64,000 nucleotides of DNA from Fallopia convolvulus (taxonomy: Eukaryota; Streptophyta; Magnoliopsida; Caryophyllales; Polygonaceae): positions 19,784,576 to 19,848,575 of the forward strand of contig OZ024722.1 in NCBI GenBank assembly GCA_964016875.1, read 5' to 3'. A program made the translations under genes and the position numbers. Positions 23,799 through 35,313 of the stretch are shown here, in pieces. The notes below the pieces were generated by a model that did no database searches, was not told the DNA's origin, and saw nothing but the letters and a program-made list of their open reading frames with translations. The stretch's first letter is position 1. The number at the start of each line of letters is the position of its first letter.

Positions 23799-25358
23799 AA
23801 AGGTAATTGGCATCACATCGTGACTCGTTCGTGGAGGAATTTTGGGACACTCCCTTCTGGTATCCCTTGCGATTCTCTTTGCCGCGGAGTACGTTACGCC
23901 ACAAATTTCGGATCCCCTAGTGATGACGTTGATTACTCCAGTATGCTTTGGAGGTGGAGGAGGACTAACTTTCCGTTTGTTGCACTCTAGTTCTTCCTTT
24001 GCTTTTTCTGATATCAAGTCCTTAAGGTACCCCCTGCGTAACAGCTCGCTTACCTCTTTTCGCAACGCTATACACTCGTCAGTCCGATGGCCATGATCGA
24101 AGTGGAAATCACACCATCTGAACTTTTCTTTCTGGTGCGAAGGAACATTATTTTTTCTGGGCCATTTGACAGTATCTCCCATGCTATTGAGAGTCCGGAC
24201 TACTTCTGTTGCGTCTACACAAAAGTTGTAATGGGATAATCTAGGAGGCAACCTGGGGTTTTCATATCGCTCGCCTTGCCTAGCAAACGCCGTATTAATG
24301 GTTGTTTTAGCAGGGGATGAGGTGGGATATGGAGCATATCTAGGTTCTCACCTTCCTTGTCTTCGTTCTGGCCGGTGAGGGCTAACCGTTTTCTCGGCGA
24401 AGAGATCATCTTCCTCTAGCCGCACATGTGCTAACGCCTTCACCTGTACCTCATCGAAATTCGAACAAGGATACTTAGTCAATTCACGATATAAATCAGG
24501 ATTACTAACCGAAATGCCTCTTCGGAATGCTTCCAAGATCGTAGCCGCGTCGCATACTTCTATAGTGACTAACTCCTCATTGTACCAGTTAAGAAAGGCT
24601 TTCAAGGATTCACCGGTTTTCTGAACCATGCGGTATAAGTCGCTTGAGCATTTTTTAGCGTGTTGACTACTTGCGAACCTTACCCTGAACTTGTCAATCA
24701 ACTCAGCAAAGGATGAAATACTCCACAGAGGTAAATAAGAGTGCCAATTAAGCGCGGGTCCGGATAACGTATTTCCGAACCAACGACACATAACAATCTC
24801 CTTCATGTCGAAAGGGATCGTGCTAATGTTCATGGCTTGTTTAAAAGCAGCTACATGTTGATCCGGGTCCGTAACCCCTTCGTACTTAGGTACATCGGGG
24901 ACGTGATACTTCCGAGAGATGTCGACCCTTGCGATAGCGGGTATGAAGGGAGAATCTGTGTAACCATTCCTTCTTTCCATTTCTATCGGTTGGGGTGCCC
25001 CTGGGACCTGAGTGATTCGGTCCTCTAGAGCTTTGAGGCGTTCCCGTAATTGGGAAACCTCAACATCCTCTCTGACATCCCTTAGTGAGTTACCGTTTAC
25101 CTGATACCCAGTTATTGGTCTGACGCCATCGGGCGTTACGATATTTGGATCGTCCATGTCTAATCGCCGAGCGACACCTTCGACTGCGTCCGTTACACGT
25201 GGATGGCTTGGAGCTGACTGTACTTGAGACCGAAGCAAATTACGTTCATTGGTTAGAGTTTCAATTTGTTTTTCATATAACTCGGTGAACTTAGGATGAG
25301 CTTCTTTTTGATTTTCCAAATCTTTTTGGAGAGCGATCATTGATGCAAGGAGCTCCAT
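23799..25358 (-). pseudogene. gag: Tat1 Gag and start of protease
   Basis: The frame opens with ATG at 25358 and stays in one frame to the Tekay junction with a single TGA (24348-24350). The N-terminal part has a coiled coil (ELYEKQIETLTNERNLLRSQ, about residues 28-47). The capsid region has YEGVTDPDQHVAAFK, FGNTLSGPALNWHSYLP, FRVRFASSQHAKKCSSDL and TGESLKAFLNWYNEE. After the stop comes the Tat-type knuckle CDFHFDHGHRTDEC (CX2HX4HX4C, about 24065-24110), where His replaces the second Cys of the usual knuckle. Translation would reach protease (VMPITF) at 23810. Apart from the stop and the inserted Tekay element this Gag is well preserved. Confidence 0.87.
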
Positions 25359-25610
25359 GATGACGTCAGAATCACCCCCTCCTCCTCATTCCGCCGTGGA
25401 GGTAGTAGGGTTGCCATTTTCATTCCCAGAATCTTGATCAACTCCCTCTACGTTCCCAACTCCATCAGCATTTCCAATGCGTTGGTTGTTTCCTTCTTGA
25501 TTGATCTCATGATTCTCGGGATCTCCCACGTGACTGTGAGTAGTATGGATTCCTTCCATCTTGTAAGTAGAGCTTGTAGTTCCTTTTAGCGTGACTTCTT
25601 TTTCTCTAGG

Positions 25611-25628
25611 GCCCCACGGTGGGCGCCA
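25611..25628 (-). other. Tat1 primer-binding site
   Basis: Minus-strand TGGCGCCCACCGTGGGGC, 2 nt after the LTR end. This primer-site type is characteristic of Tat/Ogre elements and is usually assigned to tRNA-Arg; I have not checked the tRNA. Confidence 0.85.
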
Positions 25629-25630
25629 AT

Positions 25631-26168
25631 TGTTTTGGGCAGAATAATCACACGAACGTGTTACCTGCTAGAATGAGGGAATCCTAACCAAAGAGCAATC
25701 GTAACGCGTTATCTACTACAAACAAGATGTTAAATAGCGAAAAAGGACAGGAGAACAAGAGCAAGAAAGTTGTTGTGATTGTATTATGATCGTGATTGCA
25801 AACAATTCTCCTGTAATTACAGACGAGCACTTGAGTGGAATTGGCAAATAAAAGTGAATTCAAATAGAGCTTGTTTCTGAGTGTGATCGTCGATGATCCC
25901 TCTCGTCTCAGCCTCGCCTCCGTTTTATAACCCTTGTTTTCTTTATACCGTTGGTGGAGCGTTTAGTGTATCCCAGAAATCTCGCCATCGGCATGAATGG
26001 AATAGCCGTGAGTAGGTTGATCATGGGATCTCTTTGAGCCGATATTTCCGCCATGCCTTCAATGTGCTCTTCACTTAATTGCTTCTTCGGTTCCTCCATT
26101 TAACGACTCGGGATAAAAATCTTGGGCTTGCCTTATCTTTTTGGGCTAAGTTTTAGAAAGGCCCAACA
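25631..26168 (-). repeat. Tat1 5' LTR
   Basis: 538 bp. On the minus strand it starts TGTTGGGCC and ends CCCAAAACA, next to the primer site. A minus-strand TATA box (TATAAAAC) is at 25929-25922. The 3' LTR is lost, so no pair or target duplication can be examined. Confidence 0.75.
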
Positions 26169-26927
26169 ATTGATAGTTCCCTAAGCTACTACAAAGCAGA
26201 GTTCAAACTTCTCTGTTCCCAATAGTCACCAAACTTTGAAAACACTAATGAACTCTCTCAACCTATGTACTAGGAAAACATATCAACTAAAACAAGAAAC
26301 TCAAACCTTACAATCTACGCTTGTGTCTTGACTCATTTCCCTATCGCCAGGGAACGTTGGGTTCGCCGTCTCCGAGATCACTTAATCGTTGTCGGGGACT
26401 TCTCTTGGTTGCTTTCCTTCTTTCCTAATTGCTTGAGGCTTTTGCCACTTGTGAGAGAAGTTCTTCTTCAGGTGCACTATTCATTGGCTTATATACATTT
26501 GAGACTTGGGGCTTGATTTTGCATTTTGTAAGAAATGCCCTTGTCTTGCTTGCCAATTTTATTTACTTTCTTCACATGTGATTCCATTTGAAATTGGTCA
26601 ACTTTAGAAGCTAATCGAACCATTGGATCAATTAGCGCAGTCAGTTCCTCTACATGCCCCTCTGCTTTGTCTGGAACAGGATCATGGGAAATGCGCTGCA
26701 CTGTCTTGTCTTCACATATGAGTTCCCATATGTTGAGAATTTTTCTCTCCTAAGTTCCTTCATTAGGAACTGCTTTCCATCATTCAGTCATAGTTATGTG
26801 CTCTAGAGTTCCCTTAAAATACTTGGTCATAAAACGTTAGTTCCCATATGGTGTTTGTCATTATAAAAATTGGAGAATATCGTTGTTCCGATGTTGTGGA
26901 ACGTGTGTTCCCAACACCGTCCCAACA
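26169..26927 (-). repeat. Probable Ty1/copia LTR fragment (minus)
   Basis: On the minus strand AAAACGGGGGAAAT (26941-26928) looks like a polypurine tract directly followed by TGTTGGGACGGTG. This is the usual layout at the 3' LTR of plant copia elements. The LTR runs leftward until Tat1 begins at 26168. Short ORFs inside have no domain. There is no internal copia coding sequence, so the lineage is a guess from the junction alone. Confidence 0.45.
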
Positions 26928-26941
26928 ATTTCCCCCGTTTT

Positions 26942-27564
26942 GATTATAAAAAACCCATTTCAAAAAGACAAGTATTTCGATGTGTGAGTATCTTGATATG
27001 GGGATAAGCCGTATGTGCTCGAGCTTCGACAATCAACAACTCAACAAACAACGAAACAAGCAAGTGGTCAGATTTGCAATCAAATAAGACACGAAATTGA
27101 AGAACAACAAGAACAAGACTCAACAATGGGAATATGAAGACGCAACAATGGAAACAAGACACGACTAAACAAGAATAGGAAATGAAGATTAACCAAAACG
27201 AAACAACAAGAGAACCCTCGCTGCTTTGAAAGCGAGAACCCTAGTGAATGATCGAGTGACCAACCTGGTACAACTTTACACAACAAGGACGATTCCTTGA
27301 AGCACAAAGAGGATGCTTGTATTCGACTATCACACCAACCTAAGAATGAGTTTGATGATTGCAAGACAAACTAAGCTGAAATTGCAAAACAATGAAAGCC
27401 AATGCTCTCGATTCTCTCTATATTGAGACAAACACAAGTTTGATGATAATAATTGTCTAAATCTGAAAATGAGCTTCCTAAAACTATTTATATGTCCTAA
27501 AAAAAACAGAAATTACAAAGAAAATAATTAATAAAACTAATGATAGATTGGCGGCCCAATAAAC
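26942..27564 (-). other. Non-coding 3' end/LTR-like region of the chromovirus remnant
   Basis: This lies downstream (minus strand) of the Pol stop at 27565. It holds a TATA-like ACATATAAATAG on the minus strand near 27490 and T/C-rich LTR-like sequence. No LTR terminus or partner can be defined. Somewhere near 27010 it passes into the probable copia 3' end. No gene is visible. Confidence 0.4.
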
Positions 27565-28525
27565 TTAACAAAGCCCATGATTGGCCGCTCCTTGACTCGG
27601 GCCATTAGCGTCGACGCTCACTAGGCTCACGGCTCGTGCCTTGATCTCAGTAGCACTCTTAGCTTCGTTGGCCGCATGATAAGCCACAAATGCTAATGTC
27701 TCTCCTTGGAGCTTCTTGGCACGAGTTCGAGTCAATGGACCATCAAAGGGAATGGGTGTGCTTGGTGGTGGCTTGGCGGATGGTCCCTCGTCATCCTCCC
27801 CTTCTTGAAAAGGATTCGACCCCGAATCAAGATCTTCATCCACAACAAGATAGGGAGTTAAATCTGCCACGTTGAATGTTGCCCTCACGCCATACTCTCC
27901 GGGTAAGTCCATCTTGTAGGCGTTGTCTCCAATGCGTTGCAAGACCTTGAAAATCCCATCTCCATGTGGTGACAACTTGGACTTGCGTTGCTCGGGGAAC
28001 CTTTCCTTCCTTAGGTGTACCCAAACAAGATCATCGGGTTGGAATATCATCTTGCACCGGTCTTGGTTGGCTCGGTTGGCATTGTATTAGGCCCTTTGCT
28101 CCAATTTAGCCTTTGTCCTTTCATGCAGCTCCTTGATGAATTCAAGGTGTTTCTCTACATCAAAACTTTCTTTCTCCCTCATTGGAAATGGGGTAAGGTC
28201 TAGAGGGGTTAGCGGGTTAGTTCCATAAACACACTCAAACGGAGTAAGCATAGTAGAAGAATGCATGGTATGATTATAGGCAAATTCCTCATGAGATAAG
28301 ACATCTTCCCACGATTTTACGTTCTTCCTAATAATGGCTCTAAGGATGGTGGTTAAAGTTCTATCAGTCACTCTAGTTTGGCCATCAGTTTGTGGGTGAC
28401 TAGAAGTAGAGAACAACAACCTAGTTCCTAGCTTATTCCAAAGAGTTCTCCAAAAATAGCTAAGGAACATAACATCCCTATCACTTACTATGGTTTTCGG
28501 CACACCATGTAATCTAACAACCTCC
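27565..28525 (-). pseudogene. pol: Chromovirus-type integrase C-terminal half
   Basis: Minus strand, entering at 28525 where Tat2 inserted. The integrase core shows GVPKTIVSDRDVMFLSYFW (second Asp), HPQTDGQTRVTDRTL (catalytic Glu replaced by Arg/Val in NGQTE context, so probably inactive) and FAYNHTMHSSTMLTPFECVYG. A stop near 28087 separates it from the C-terminal module DDLVWVHLRKERFP, GDGIFKVLQRIGDNAYKMDL, FNVADLTPY and the tail GPLTRTRAKKLQ. The module is typical of chromovirus-type Ty3/gypsy elements. I cannot fix the clade; CRM or a relative is possible. The N-terminal half is not in the window. Role when intact: cDNA integration. Confidence 0.8.
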
Positions 28526-29007
28526 TGTTAGGCCCAAAAATCATCTGGCCCATTTGACATAGACGGCAAAAAAAGCGAGCGAAGAATCATGAGAGAACAG
28601 GATGAAAGAAAGATCAAGGAGATGGACGAAGTCATCCGTCACAAGGGAAGGAAGAAGGCTACGGTCATAAGAGCGAAGCACGTGCCCGACATTCAGCCAT
28701 CCAAGGTGGTTACTCGTTCCGAGAAAAGTGGGGGGTGTCCAGAGCATAAAGTTATGCCCAAGAAAAATGGGTATCATGGGGGATAAGCAAAAAACCGTTA
28801 ATCTGATGAGGATATAGGCTAGAAAGATAGAAAATCCAATTCATTCTATTGTACGCAGAGATATACAACAACAAGACTCTCCAAGTGCGAACACTTGTAA
28901 TCCCGATTTGTTCAGTCCGATTGTTTCTTTAGTAATTCCTTGACCTTCAATTCGATCGTTCCCCAATATAAGGCAAGAGTTTGGTTATCAAATTTTTGTC
29001 CAAAACA
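28526..29007 (+). repeat. Tat2 5' LTR
   Basis: 482 bp, TGTTAGGCCC...GTCCAAAACA, immediately before ATT and the primer site. Its ends resemble those of Tat1 (TGTTGGGCC...CCCAAAACA). The left flank is CCTCC (28521-28525); the matching right flank lies outside the window. Confidence 0.8.
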
Positions 29008-29010
29008 ATT

Positions 29011-29028
29011 TGGTGCCCACCGTGGGGC
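29011..29028 (+). other. Tat2 primer-binding site
   Basis: TGGTGCCCACCGTGGGGC, differing at one base from the Tat1 primer site TGGCGCCCACCGTGGGGC. Confidence 0.85.
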
Positions 29029-29082
29029 CCTATGATCGAAAAGGGTTCGTCTTTCCATATCGGAAGAAGTTCAAAAAGTCAC

Positions 29083-30632
29083 CATGAGCAACTCCAATGA
29101 GGATAATCAAGAGCAAGGCGTCGGGGGTGACGGAGGCGCACGCCAGGACACATCGACAATGCTCCACCTCGAGTTATCTGAGTTCGCCCAAAGGCTTGAA
29201 GCTAATTGAGAAGGAACTAATGGACCAACGTGCTTGGAACGAGAAACACAAAACTAGCATCGAGCAACTAACCGCCGATAATGAAGGTTTGCGTTCTCAA
29301 CTCTAATTTGTCTCTTCCGTCAGCCCGCGCGCCCGAATGACGGATCGAGTCCAAACCAGTGGGGGAGAAGGATCCTCTAGAAACACTACCGGTTGACACG
29401 AGAGATCCTCCGGTATAGAGTTCGTTACCCCACCAGCAACTGTCCCTGGGGTACCGTCTTTCACCCCTGCACAAGGCAACCATACCGGTGAGGAGGTGAG
29501 AGCACCCACTCGTCTTCGATCGGCGCGAAAGGTTAGCCCTTAACGCTTTGAAGATGACATCATGGATGATGAAGAGGATTGGGACCGCTGTCGTCCCCGA
29601 GATCTAGAAAACATCGTCCGAAACCAGTTCAAGATGTTCACCGAGCAACTAGCAAAGATACCAAGGGTCCCTCGGCCCATAAAGAAAGAAGCGGTTGACG
29701 GTTACGATGAGTCACCCTTCGCTCCTCACATCGCCTAGGTCGAGATACCGAAGAAATTCTCGGTACCCAACATGAGCCCCTATGACGGCACGGGAGATCC
29801 CGACGAGCACATAACTATATTTAAGCAGAAGATGATGACCAGTGACGTCCCATATCACTCTCGCGAAGCATTGATGTGTAAGGGCTTCGGAGCGGCTCTC
29901 GCAGGGCCGGCTTTGAAGTGGTTCGTCAATCTTCCTCGAGGAAGTATTCGTTTCTTTGCCGAGTTGATGGATTCCTTCAGGGTCCAATTCGCTAGCAGCC
30001 GGAGGTTCGAAAAGCAGTCTAATGATTTGTACCGGGTTATCCAGAAACCAGAAGAATCCACCCGAGAATACTTGGACAGATTCAACTGAGAGAAGATTTC
30101 CATCCCGCACTGTGACGTGCCGACTGCTATGGAAGCCTTTCGTCAGGGGGTTAACCAAGATGGAGATCTTTACAAAGAACTCACCAGGCACCCATGCCAC
30201 AGTTTTGAAGATGTTCAAACCAAGGCTCTAGCCCAATTAGACTTGAAGAAGATTTGAAGATGAGGAAGCCTGTAAGCGTATGAGAAAGGGTAGAAAAGAA
30301 AGCAACACCAGATCACCGTCGGGAACACCGCGATCAACCATATCGATGCCCTCACCCCGACGCGGTGAAGGGAAATGTCGTTGAGGCTAGACCCTCCAAG
30401 CCATTGCCACCGAAGTATGATGATTTTAACCTGGGTATATCCCCCGAGGAACTCATGAAGAATATAGCATTGACGATACGTGGCGTTAGATGGGCAAAGA
30501 GAAACGAGAAGCCCTACCCGAACAAGGATATGACCAAATGGTGCGATTTCCATGATGATCACGATCACATAACTAAAGAGTGCATAGCACTGAGAAGAGA
30601 GATTGCCTACCTAGTATCTTGAGGAAGGATAA
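29083..30632 (+). pseudogene. gag: Tat2 Gag, several frames
   Basis: Begins MSNSNEDNQEQ near 29083. The coiled-coil segment ends in DNEGLRSQL (29306), matching Tat1. The capsid core 29772-30089 contains MSPYDGTGDPDEHI, GAALAGPALKWFVNLP, FRVQFASSRRFEKQSNDLYR and ESTREYLDRFN. A stop (TGA near 30087) and later frame changes follow. The Tat-type CHHC knuckle CDFHDDHDHITKEC is at about 30541-30583, in the 30365-30622 frame. At least four lesions separate the pieces, so this Gag is more decayed than that of Tat1. Confidence 0.82.
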
Positions 30633-31250
30633 CGGAAGTAGCACCCAACGCACAGGTCCCTCCGGATGTGGTAGAAGCCTCATGCGCGGGAAGGCCTGCG
30701 TCGCCAGTACCCACCAAGGTTGTAAACATGATCACCGTGGGATTGAGCGTGTGCGGCCTCACGTACTCGATAGCCAAGAGGAACGCACGAGAAATTGCTT
30801 TCCATCATCCCATGCAGATGAAGAGAGACGTCCTCAATCTCGCGATACACTTTGATGAGGATGACGTCAATGGTCTTGAAGGACCTCACCATGACGATCT
30901 CGCGATTTCTCTCTCGATAGGGAATGTCTTGGTTAAACGAGTTCTCATTGACACCGGATGTTCGACCAACCTCATGACGTTAGGAGCACTGAAAGAAATG
31001 GGGTTGAGCGAGAAAGACGTAGAGAAGAACCCGACCGCGCTTGAGGGATTCAACGGATCAGTGAAGGACACGTTAGGCGACATCATCCTTCCTACATACG
31101 CGAAGGGCGTGAACATCCAGGTTAGATACCCCGTCATTGATTGTCCTTCTTGATATAATGTGATAATGGGGAGACCGTGGCTCCATGACATGAGGGCAGT
31201 TCCCTCCACCTATCACCAGACGATAAAGTTCCCAACGCCCTATGGGGTTT
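30633..31250 (+). pseudogene. pro: Tat2 aspartic protease
   Basis: The frame 30668-31153 contains the dimer-forming catalytic loop RVLIDTGCSTNLMTLGALK (about 30938-30994) with the canonical D-T-G. The flap region is around IILPTYAKGVNIQVRYP. A TGA (31151-31153) interrupts it before the conserved MGRPWLHDMRAVPSTYHQ (about 31168-31215). Role when intact: release of Gag and Pol products. Apart from the late stop the catalytic part is preserved, unlike the D-N-G version in Tat1. Confidence 0.85.
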
Positions 31251-31273
31251 AAGAGATCCGAGGAGATCAAAGA

Positions 31274-31820
31274 ATGTCAAGAAAGTGCTACAAGTCGGCT
31301 CTAAAACCGACTGTCAGTCAAAAGTCGGCGTGGCAATTAAAGGAAGCCACTGATTCTACCGTTACAAAAGAAAAAGAAAAGAAAGATGAACAGGTAGAAG
31401 AAGTGGTCCTAGCCCAATCAAACCTCAATCGGTCTGTAAAGATTGGAAGAGACATGGAATCACCCACGAGAAATAAGCTGGTAGATTTCCTAAGTAAAAA
31501 TACAAAATACTTTGCATGGTCCCACGAGGAGATGGTGGGAATCGATCCGGAGATCATCACACACAAGCTGAACGTGGATCCTAGTCACCCACCAGTGAAA
31601 AAGAAACGAAGGAAATTCGCCGCTGAAAGAAACAAGATAGTAGACGAAGAAGTAGGAAAGTTGATAGAGACTGGCAGGATCAAAGAAGTCAAGTATCCAG
31701 AGTGGTTAGCCAATATGGTCGTCATGCCCAAGAAAAATGGAAAATGGAGGATGTGAGTAGACTTCACGGATTTGGACAAGGCTTGTCCCAAGGATTCATT
31801 TTCGTTGCCTCACATAGGTT
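31274..31820 (+). pseudogene. pol: Tat2 reverse transcriptase, N-terminal fragment
   Basis: The frame 31274-31756 reads the linker and RT fingers: TKYFAWSHEEMVGIDPEIIT, PPVKKKRRKF, ETGRIKEVKYPEWLANMVV and KKNGKWRM. TGA (31754-31756) is followed in the same frame by VDFTDLDKACPKDSF. Similarity ends at SLPHI near 31820, where the Athila 3' UTR copy begins. The catalytic YxDD region, thumb and RNase H are not found on the far side of the interruption, so they are deleted. Confidence 0.85.
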
Positions 31821-32275
31821 CAGGAAAAATTGCAGGTGCCCAGACCAGCATTAGGCTAGGGTAATAAGAGGTTAATGAGAGATGTGAGTATATGTGAGCA
31901 CACCTACAGATAAATGAAATGAGTGATTAGGTGAAAACCCGAAAGGGCGCCTAAGTAGAATTGAGTGTAAAAATTGGACTATTTAGGATTTCATTCTACT
32001 TTGAGGCTTAGGGATTACATTTTAGATGTCGGGTAGATCCTAGGTTGCTCTACACTTTTTAGAGTTTGAGAGTTGATTTTATATGTATTCTGGTGAGGTG
32101 TGTGTTTGAGCTTTCATGTTTTTGCTCATTATTTCTCTACATGGGTTCGGGTTGTGAGTTGAGAGTTTTTATTTTTCATATTCCCTCATTGCTTCTTGTG
32201 GATCTTTGATTGTATTGATTGTTAGATTTGTTTGAGCTTACTCGAGGACGAGCAAGATCTAAGTATGGGGGAATT
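31820..32275 (+). repeat. Orphan Ath2-family 3' UTR copy
   Basis: This matches the Ath2 3' UTR at 53607-54059 (ACAGGTGCCC-type start, AGAGATGTGAGTATATGTGA). It is joined to broken Tat2 RT on the left and to the Ath2 5' LTR on the right. It contains a GNRA-type hairpin (31927-31954) and the polypurine core AAGTATGGGG (32261-32270). No gene. It shows that a second Ath2-type copy once preceded this LTR. Confidence 0.8.
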
Positions 32276-33432
32276 TGATACCCTAGATTTTGTACAGCGT
32301 AACTTTGTATTTTTATATAGGATTTCTGAGTGTTTTAGGCTAGATTAGATCGGTTAATTGTAAAATCAGTAAAGCCTACAGAAGACTACTTTGAAGACAG
32401 AAGTCCTAGTTTGAGCTGAAGACCCGCTTTAAAGCGGTTGCTAGGAAATACAAGACTGAAGATTCTATGAAGAAGAAGACCCGCGCCCTCGGGTTGAGAC
32501 CCGAGACCACGGTGGGAGCTGATTCTGCGAGGCCGAGATGATCGCAGGGGCCGCGACCGTGGCCGTGGACCCGCGCTCGCGGGTGGACCGATTCAGCACC
32601 GCCTTCGTTCTTTTATTTTATCTTTATTATATTTTTATATCTAGTTTTGTTCGGATGTTTCTAGTATTTATACCTAGTTTTCGTATTCAGTTAGGAGCAT
32701 ACTTTGAGAGCATACTTTTTAGTTTAACCTAGTTTTATTTCAGTTTTTATGGAGAACTAATCTTCCTTGGAGTTTGTTCACTCAAGGAAGCCTTTTGTTG
32801 AATTCATGTGATTCTGGTAACTTTTCTATCCTTAGGTTAATATCAAAACTCTTGTTTTTAATTCCATGATGTATGTTTGATTTTATAAGCCTGATCAACT
32901 TGTTTGATTGACTTAGATCTATTGTTTGGATTAGGTTTGATTGTTGTCTGTGCAATCTTATTTATCCTTGAAACAACTCTTTTCTAGGACCGTGGACTGG
33001 AATTGAGAAAGAGTGTTTGATGGTTGTTTTATGCATGAGATTCGTTGTTTGATTGCATGATTTGATTTCCTATTATCCCTGAATACTTTGCATGATTTGA
33101 ATTAAGAGTCCTTGTTCATATCATAGTTTTGCTTGGACCGTGGACAAGCGGAAATCTTAATCAGGATTGGAATTAACCTGGGAAATATAGAAAAGTGGAT
33201 GAATCAATGATCGAAGGATTAAAAAGGTGGAATTGATTGAGTGAACTCTGCTTTCCTTTAACTGATTTGAAACTTAAATCTTTCAACTTGCTTAAACTTA
33301 AAACCCTTGTCTTTTGCTGATTGTTTGGAAACACTGATTCCCTTGGGTTCGATCCCTTACTTGCATGCTATACTAGTTTGTAATTTTGGGTAATTTATTT
33401 TTGATCTCGGCACAACGACTTTAGTCGAGTCA
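32276..33432 (+). repeat. Ath2 5' LTR
   Basis: 1,157 bp, TGATACCCTA...GTCGAGTCA. The family word ACCCGCGCTCGCGGGT is at 32569-32584 (7-bp arms). It matches the 3' LTR (54060-55219) closely, at roughly 2-3% difference by eye. The 64-codon ORF at 32538 spans the word and is not a gene. Confidence 0.85.
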
Positions 33433-33437
33433 AATTT

Positions 33438-33455
33438 TGGCGTCGTTGCCGGGGA
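33438..33455 (+). other. Ath2 primer-binding site (tRNA-Asp)
   Basis: TGGCGTCGTTGCCGGGGA differs at one base from the perfect complement of the plant tRNA-Asp(GTC) 3' end (TGGCGCCGTTGCCGGGGA), the usual Athila primer. Confidence 0.85.
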
Positions 33456-33565
33456 ATCGGTTTTACTGTTCTGATAAATCAGCGTTCTAACGATCCGCGC
33501 CCGCGGTTAGACATGCGCTTGCGGCCTATCGTCCCGGAAATCCTAAATCGGTAAGAACCTATCTT

Positions 33566-35313
33566 TTGGTTCTTACCCGTTCTACTAATAATTCTTCTGT
33601 TGCTCCTTTTGATCCAGAGATTAATAGGACTTTAAGAGATTTGAGACGTCAAGTCCAAGCTTCAGTGTTAGGCGTTCATTACGATCCAGTATCATCATCT
33701 TCTTCTTCTTCCTCATCTGAAACAGAGGTTGAAGAACAGTTAGTACCAATGGCAGATCGAACTATTAGGCAACTGACTGCACCTAATCTACAACAACAAC
33801 AGCTTGGTCTTCAATTTCCCGCATTAGGGGAAGGCGTGAAGTTTGAGCTAAAGTCCGGTCTTCTCCATTACTTGCCTAAGTTCCATGGATTGAGTGGTGA
33901 GGATCCGAATAAACACCTTACAGAGTTCCATTCTGTCTGTTTGGGAATGAAGCCGGCTGATGTGACTGAAGATCAACTTATGTTGAGGGCTTTCCAATTT
34001 TCTTTAGCTGACGCAGCTAAGGAATGGCTTCTATACCTAGCACCTGAGACAATTACTACGTGGGCTTAGATGAAGGGTGCTTTTCTGGAAAAATACTTCC
34101 CTACTGCCAAGCAAACATCAATCAAGAAGAGACTTAGCAGTTTGGAGCAGGTCGATGATGAGAAACTGTATGAATACTATGAGCGCTACAAGAGGCTCAT
34201 AGCCAGTTGTCCCTATCATGGCTATTCTGATAAAGATCTGATTTGCTATATTATTGAAGGGCTTTGTGATGCTGATAAGCGCATGATGAATGCGTCCTGT
34301 GGAGGTTCTTATGAAAATCTCACCTCGAGGCAAGCTTTTGAAAAGTTAGAAACTCTAGCTAAACAAGCCAGGAACCAGAGAAGGAGGTCCAACAGTAGGT
34401 CTATAAATTCTGTGAATGACTCCCTTAATGCTGAAGTAAGGGAACTCAAGGCTATGATGAAGCAACTATTGGTGGGTAATGGAGCTTCAAGTTTAAGGGC
34501 TTGTGGAATTTTTGGTGAAACGAGCCATCCTACTGATGCATGTCCTATTATGCAAGAGCCAGCAGCTGATGTAAATGCTATTGGGAACTATGATCAATCA
34601 AGGCCCCAAAATGACCCATACTCAAATACATACAATCCGGGGTGGGCGAATCATCCTAACTTTAGATGGAATCAACAACCTCAACAACCTTTTGTACAAC
34701 AAGGAGGGCAACCTAACTATGTTCCCAAGCCTAATTATGTGCCAAGGCCCCTCATGAAAACCCCGCCATTATCACTCAACTCATGAAGGAGAATCAAGAG
34801 ACCAAGGCTGAAGTGAAAAATCTTGAAAATCAACTGAGCCAGATTGCAACTATTCTTAATCGCTTAGAAGCCAAAGACTCGGGCAAACTTCCATCTTAGA
34901 CTATTAACCCGAGAGAGAATGTGAGTGCCATCACATTGAGAAGTGGGAAGGAGCTGAATATCAACGTTCCAGCCAGTGGAAACCAACCGCGCTCGCAGGT
35001 AGATAGCCCCGATCGCGAGTCAAAAGAATAAGTTGAAGCTGAACGTCAACCAGAACCCGCGACCGCGGAACCTGACCACGCCCATGGTGAAGCCGCACCC
35101 GCGGTTGTCCAACCGCGCCCGCGGGTCCCTTCTCCGAATGATACCGATAATTACGTTTGGCCTTCGTTTTCTCCCATGGGTTCACAAAAGCCTATTCCAC
35201 CATTTCCCCAGGCACTCAAGGATACTCGGAAGCCAGCCAACGATAAGGAAATCTTCGAAACCTTCTCAAAGTGTGAGGTAAATGTTCCTTTACTTAAACT
35301 TGTTCAGAGTATT
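33566..35313 (+). pseudogene. gag: Ath2 Gag, broken and interrupted
   Basis: Homologous to Ath3 Gag. The usual ATG before V-L-T-R-S is TTG here (33566), so the start is lost or non-canonical. The capsid region contains LKSGLLHYLPKFHGLSGEDP and FLEKYFPTAK. A TAG (34067-34069) sits just before the second segment, a frame change near 34750-34786, and further stops near 34897 and 35029. The knuckle is CGIFGETSHPTDAC, with the second Cys replaced by Phe. The spacer after ITLRSGKEL (34980-35130) carries the family word. Ath3 inserted at 35313, after TFSKCEVNVPLLKL. Confidence 0.85.

Larger units (their letters stand above)
23799..26168 (-). mobile_element. Tat1, 5' part (LTR, primer site, gag)
   Basis: Minus-strand order from the right: 5' LTR (26168-25631), primer site (25628-25611), gag (25358 leftward), and the beginning of protease at the Tekay junction. 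It belongs with 10747-12380. Inserted next to a probable copia LTR at 26169. Confidence 0.85.
28526..31820 (+). mobile_element. Tat2 (Tat/Retand lineage), left part
   Basis: The 5' LTR (28526-29007) is inserted in the integrase of the minus-strand chromovirus. Primer site, gag, protease and the first third of RT follow until about 31820, where an Athila 3' UTR begins. Tat2 resumes at 55220-56208 (integrase) and 60527 onward (integrase end, antisense ORF). The rest of RT and RNase H are missing between the parts. The 3' LTR must lie beyond 64000. Confidence 0.85.

Noticed and set aside
26489..26701. 70-codon minus-strand ORF
   Set aside because: Inside the probable copia LTR, no recognisable domain; most likely chance.
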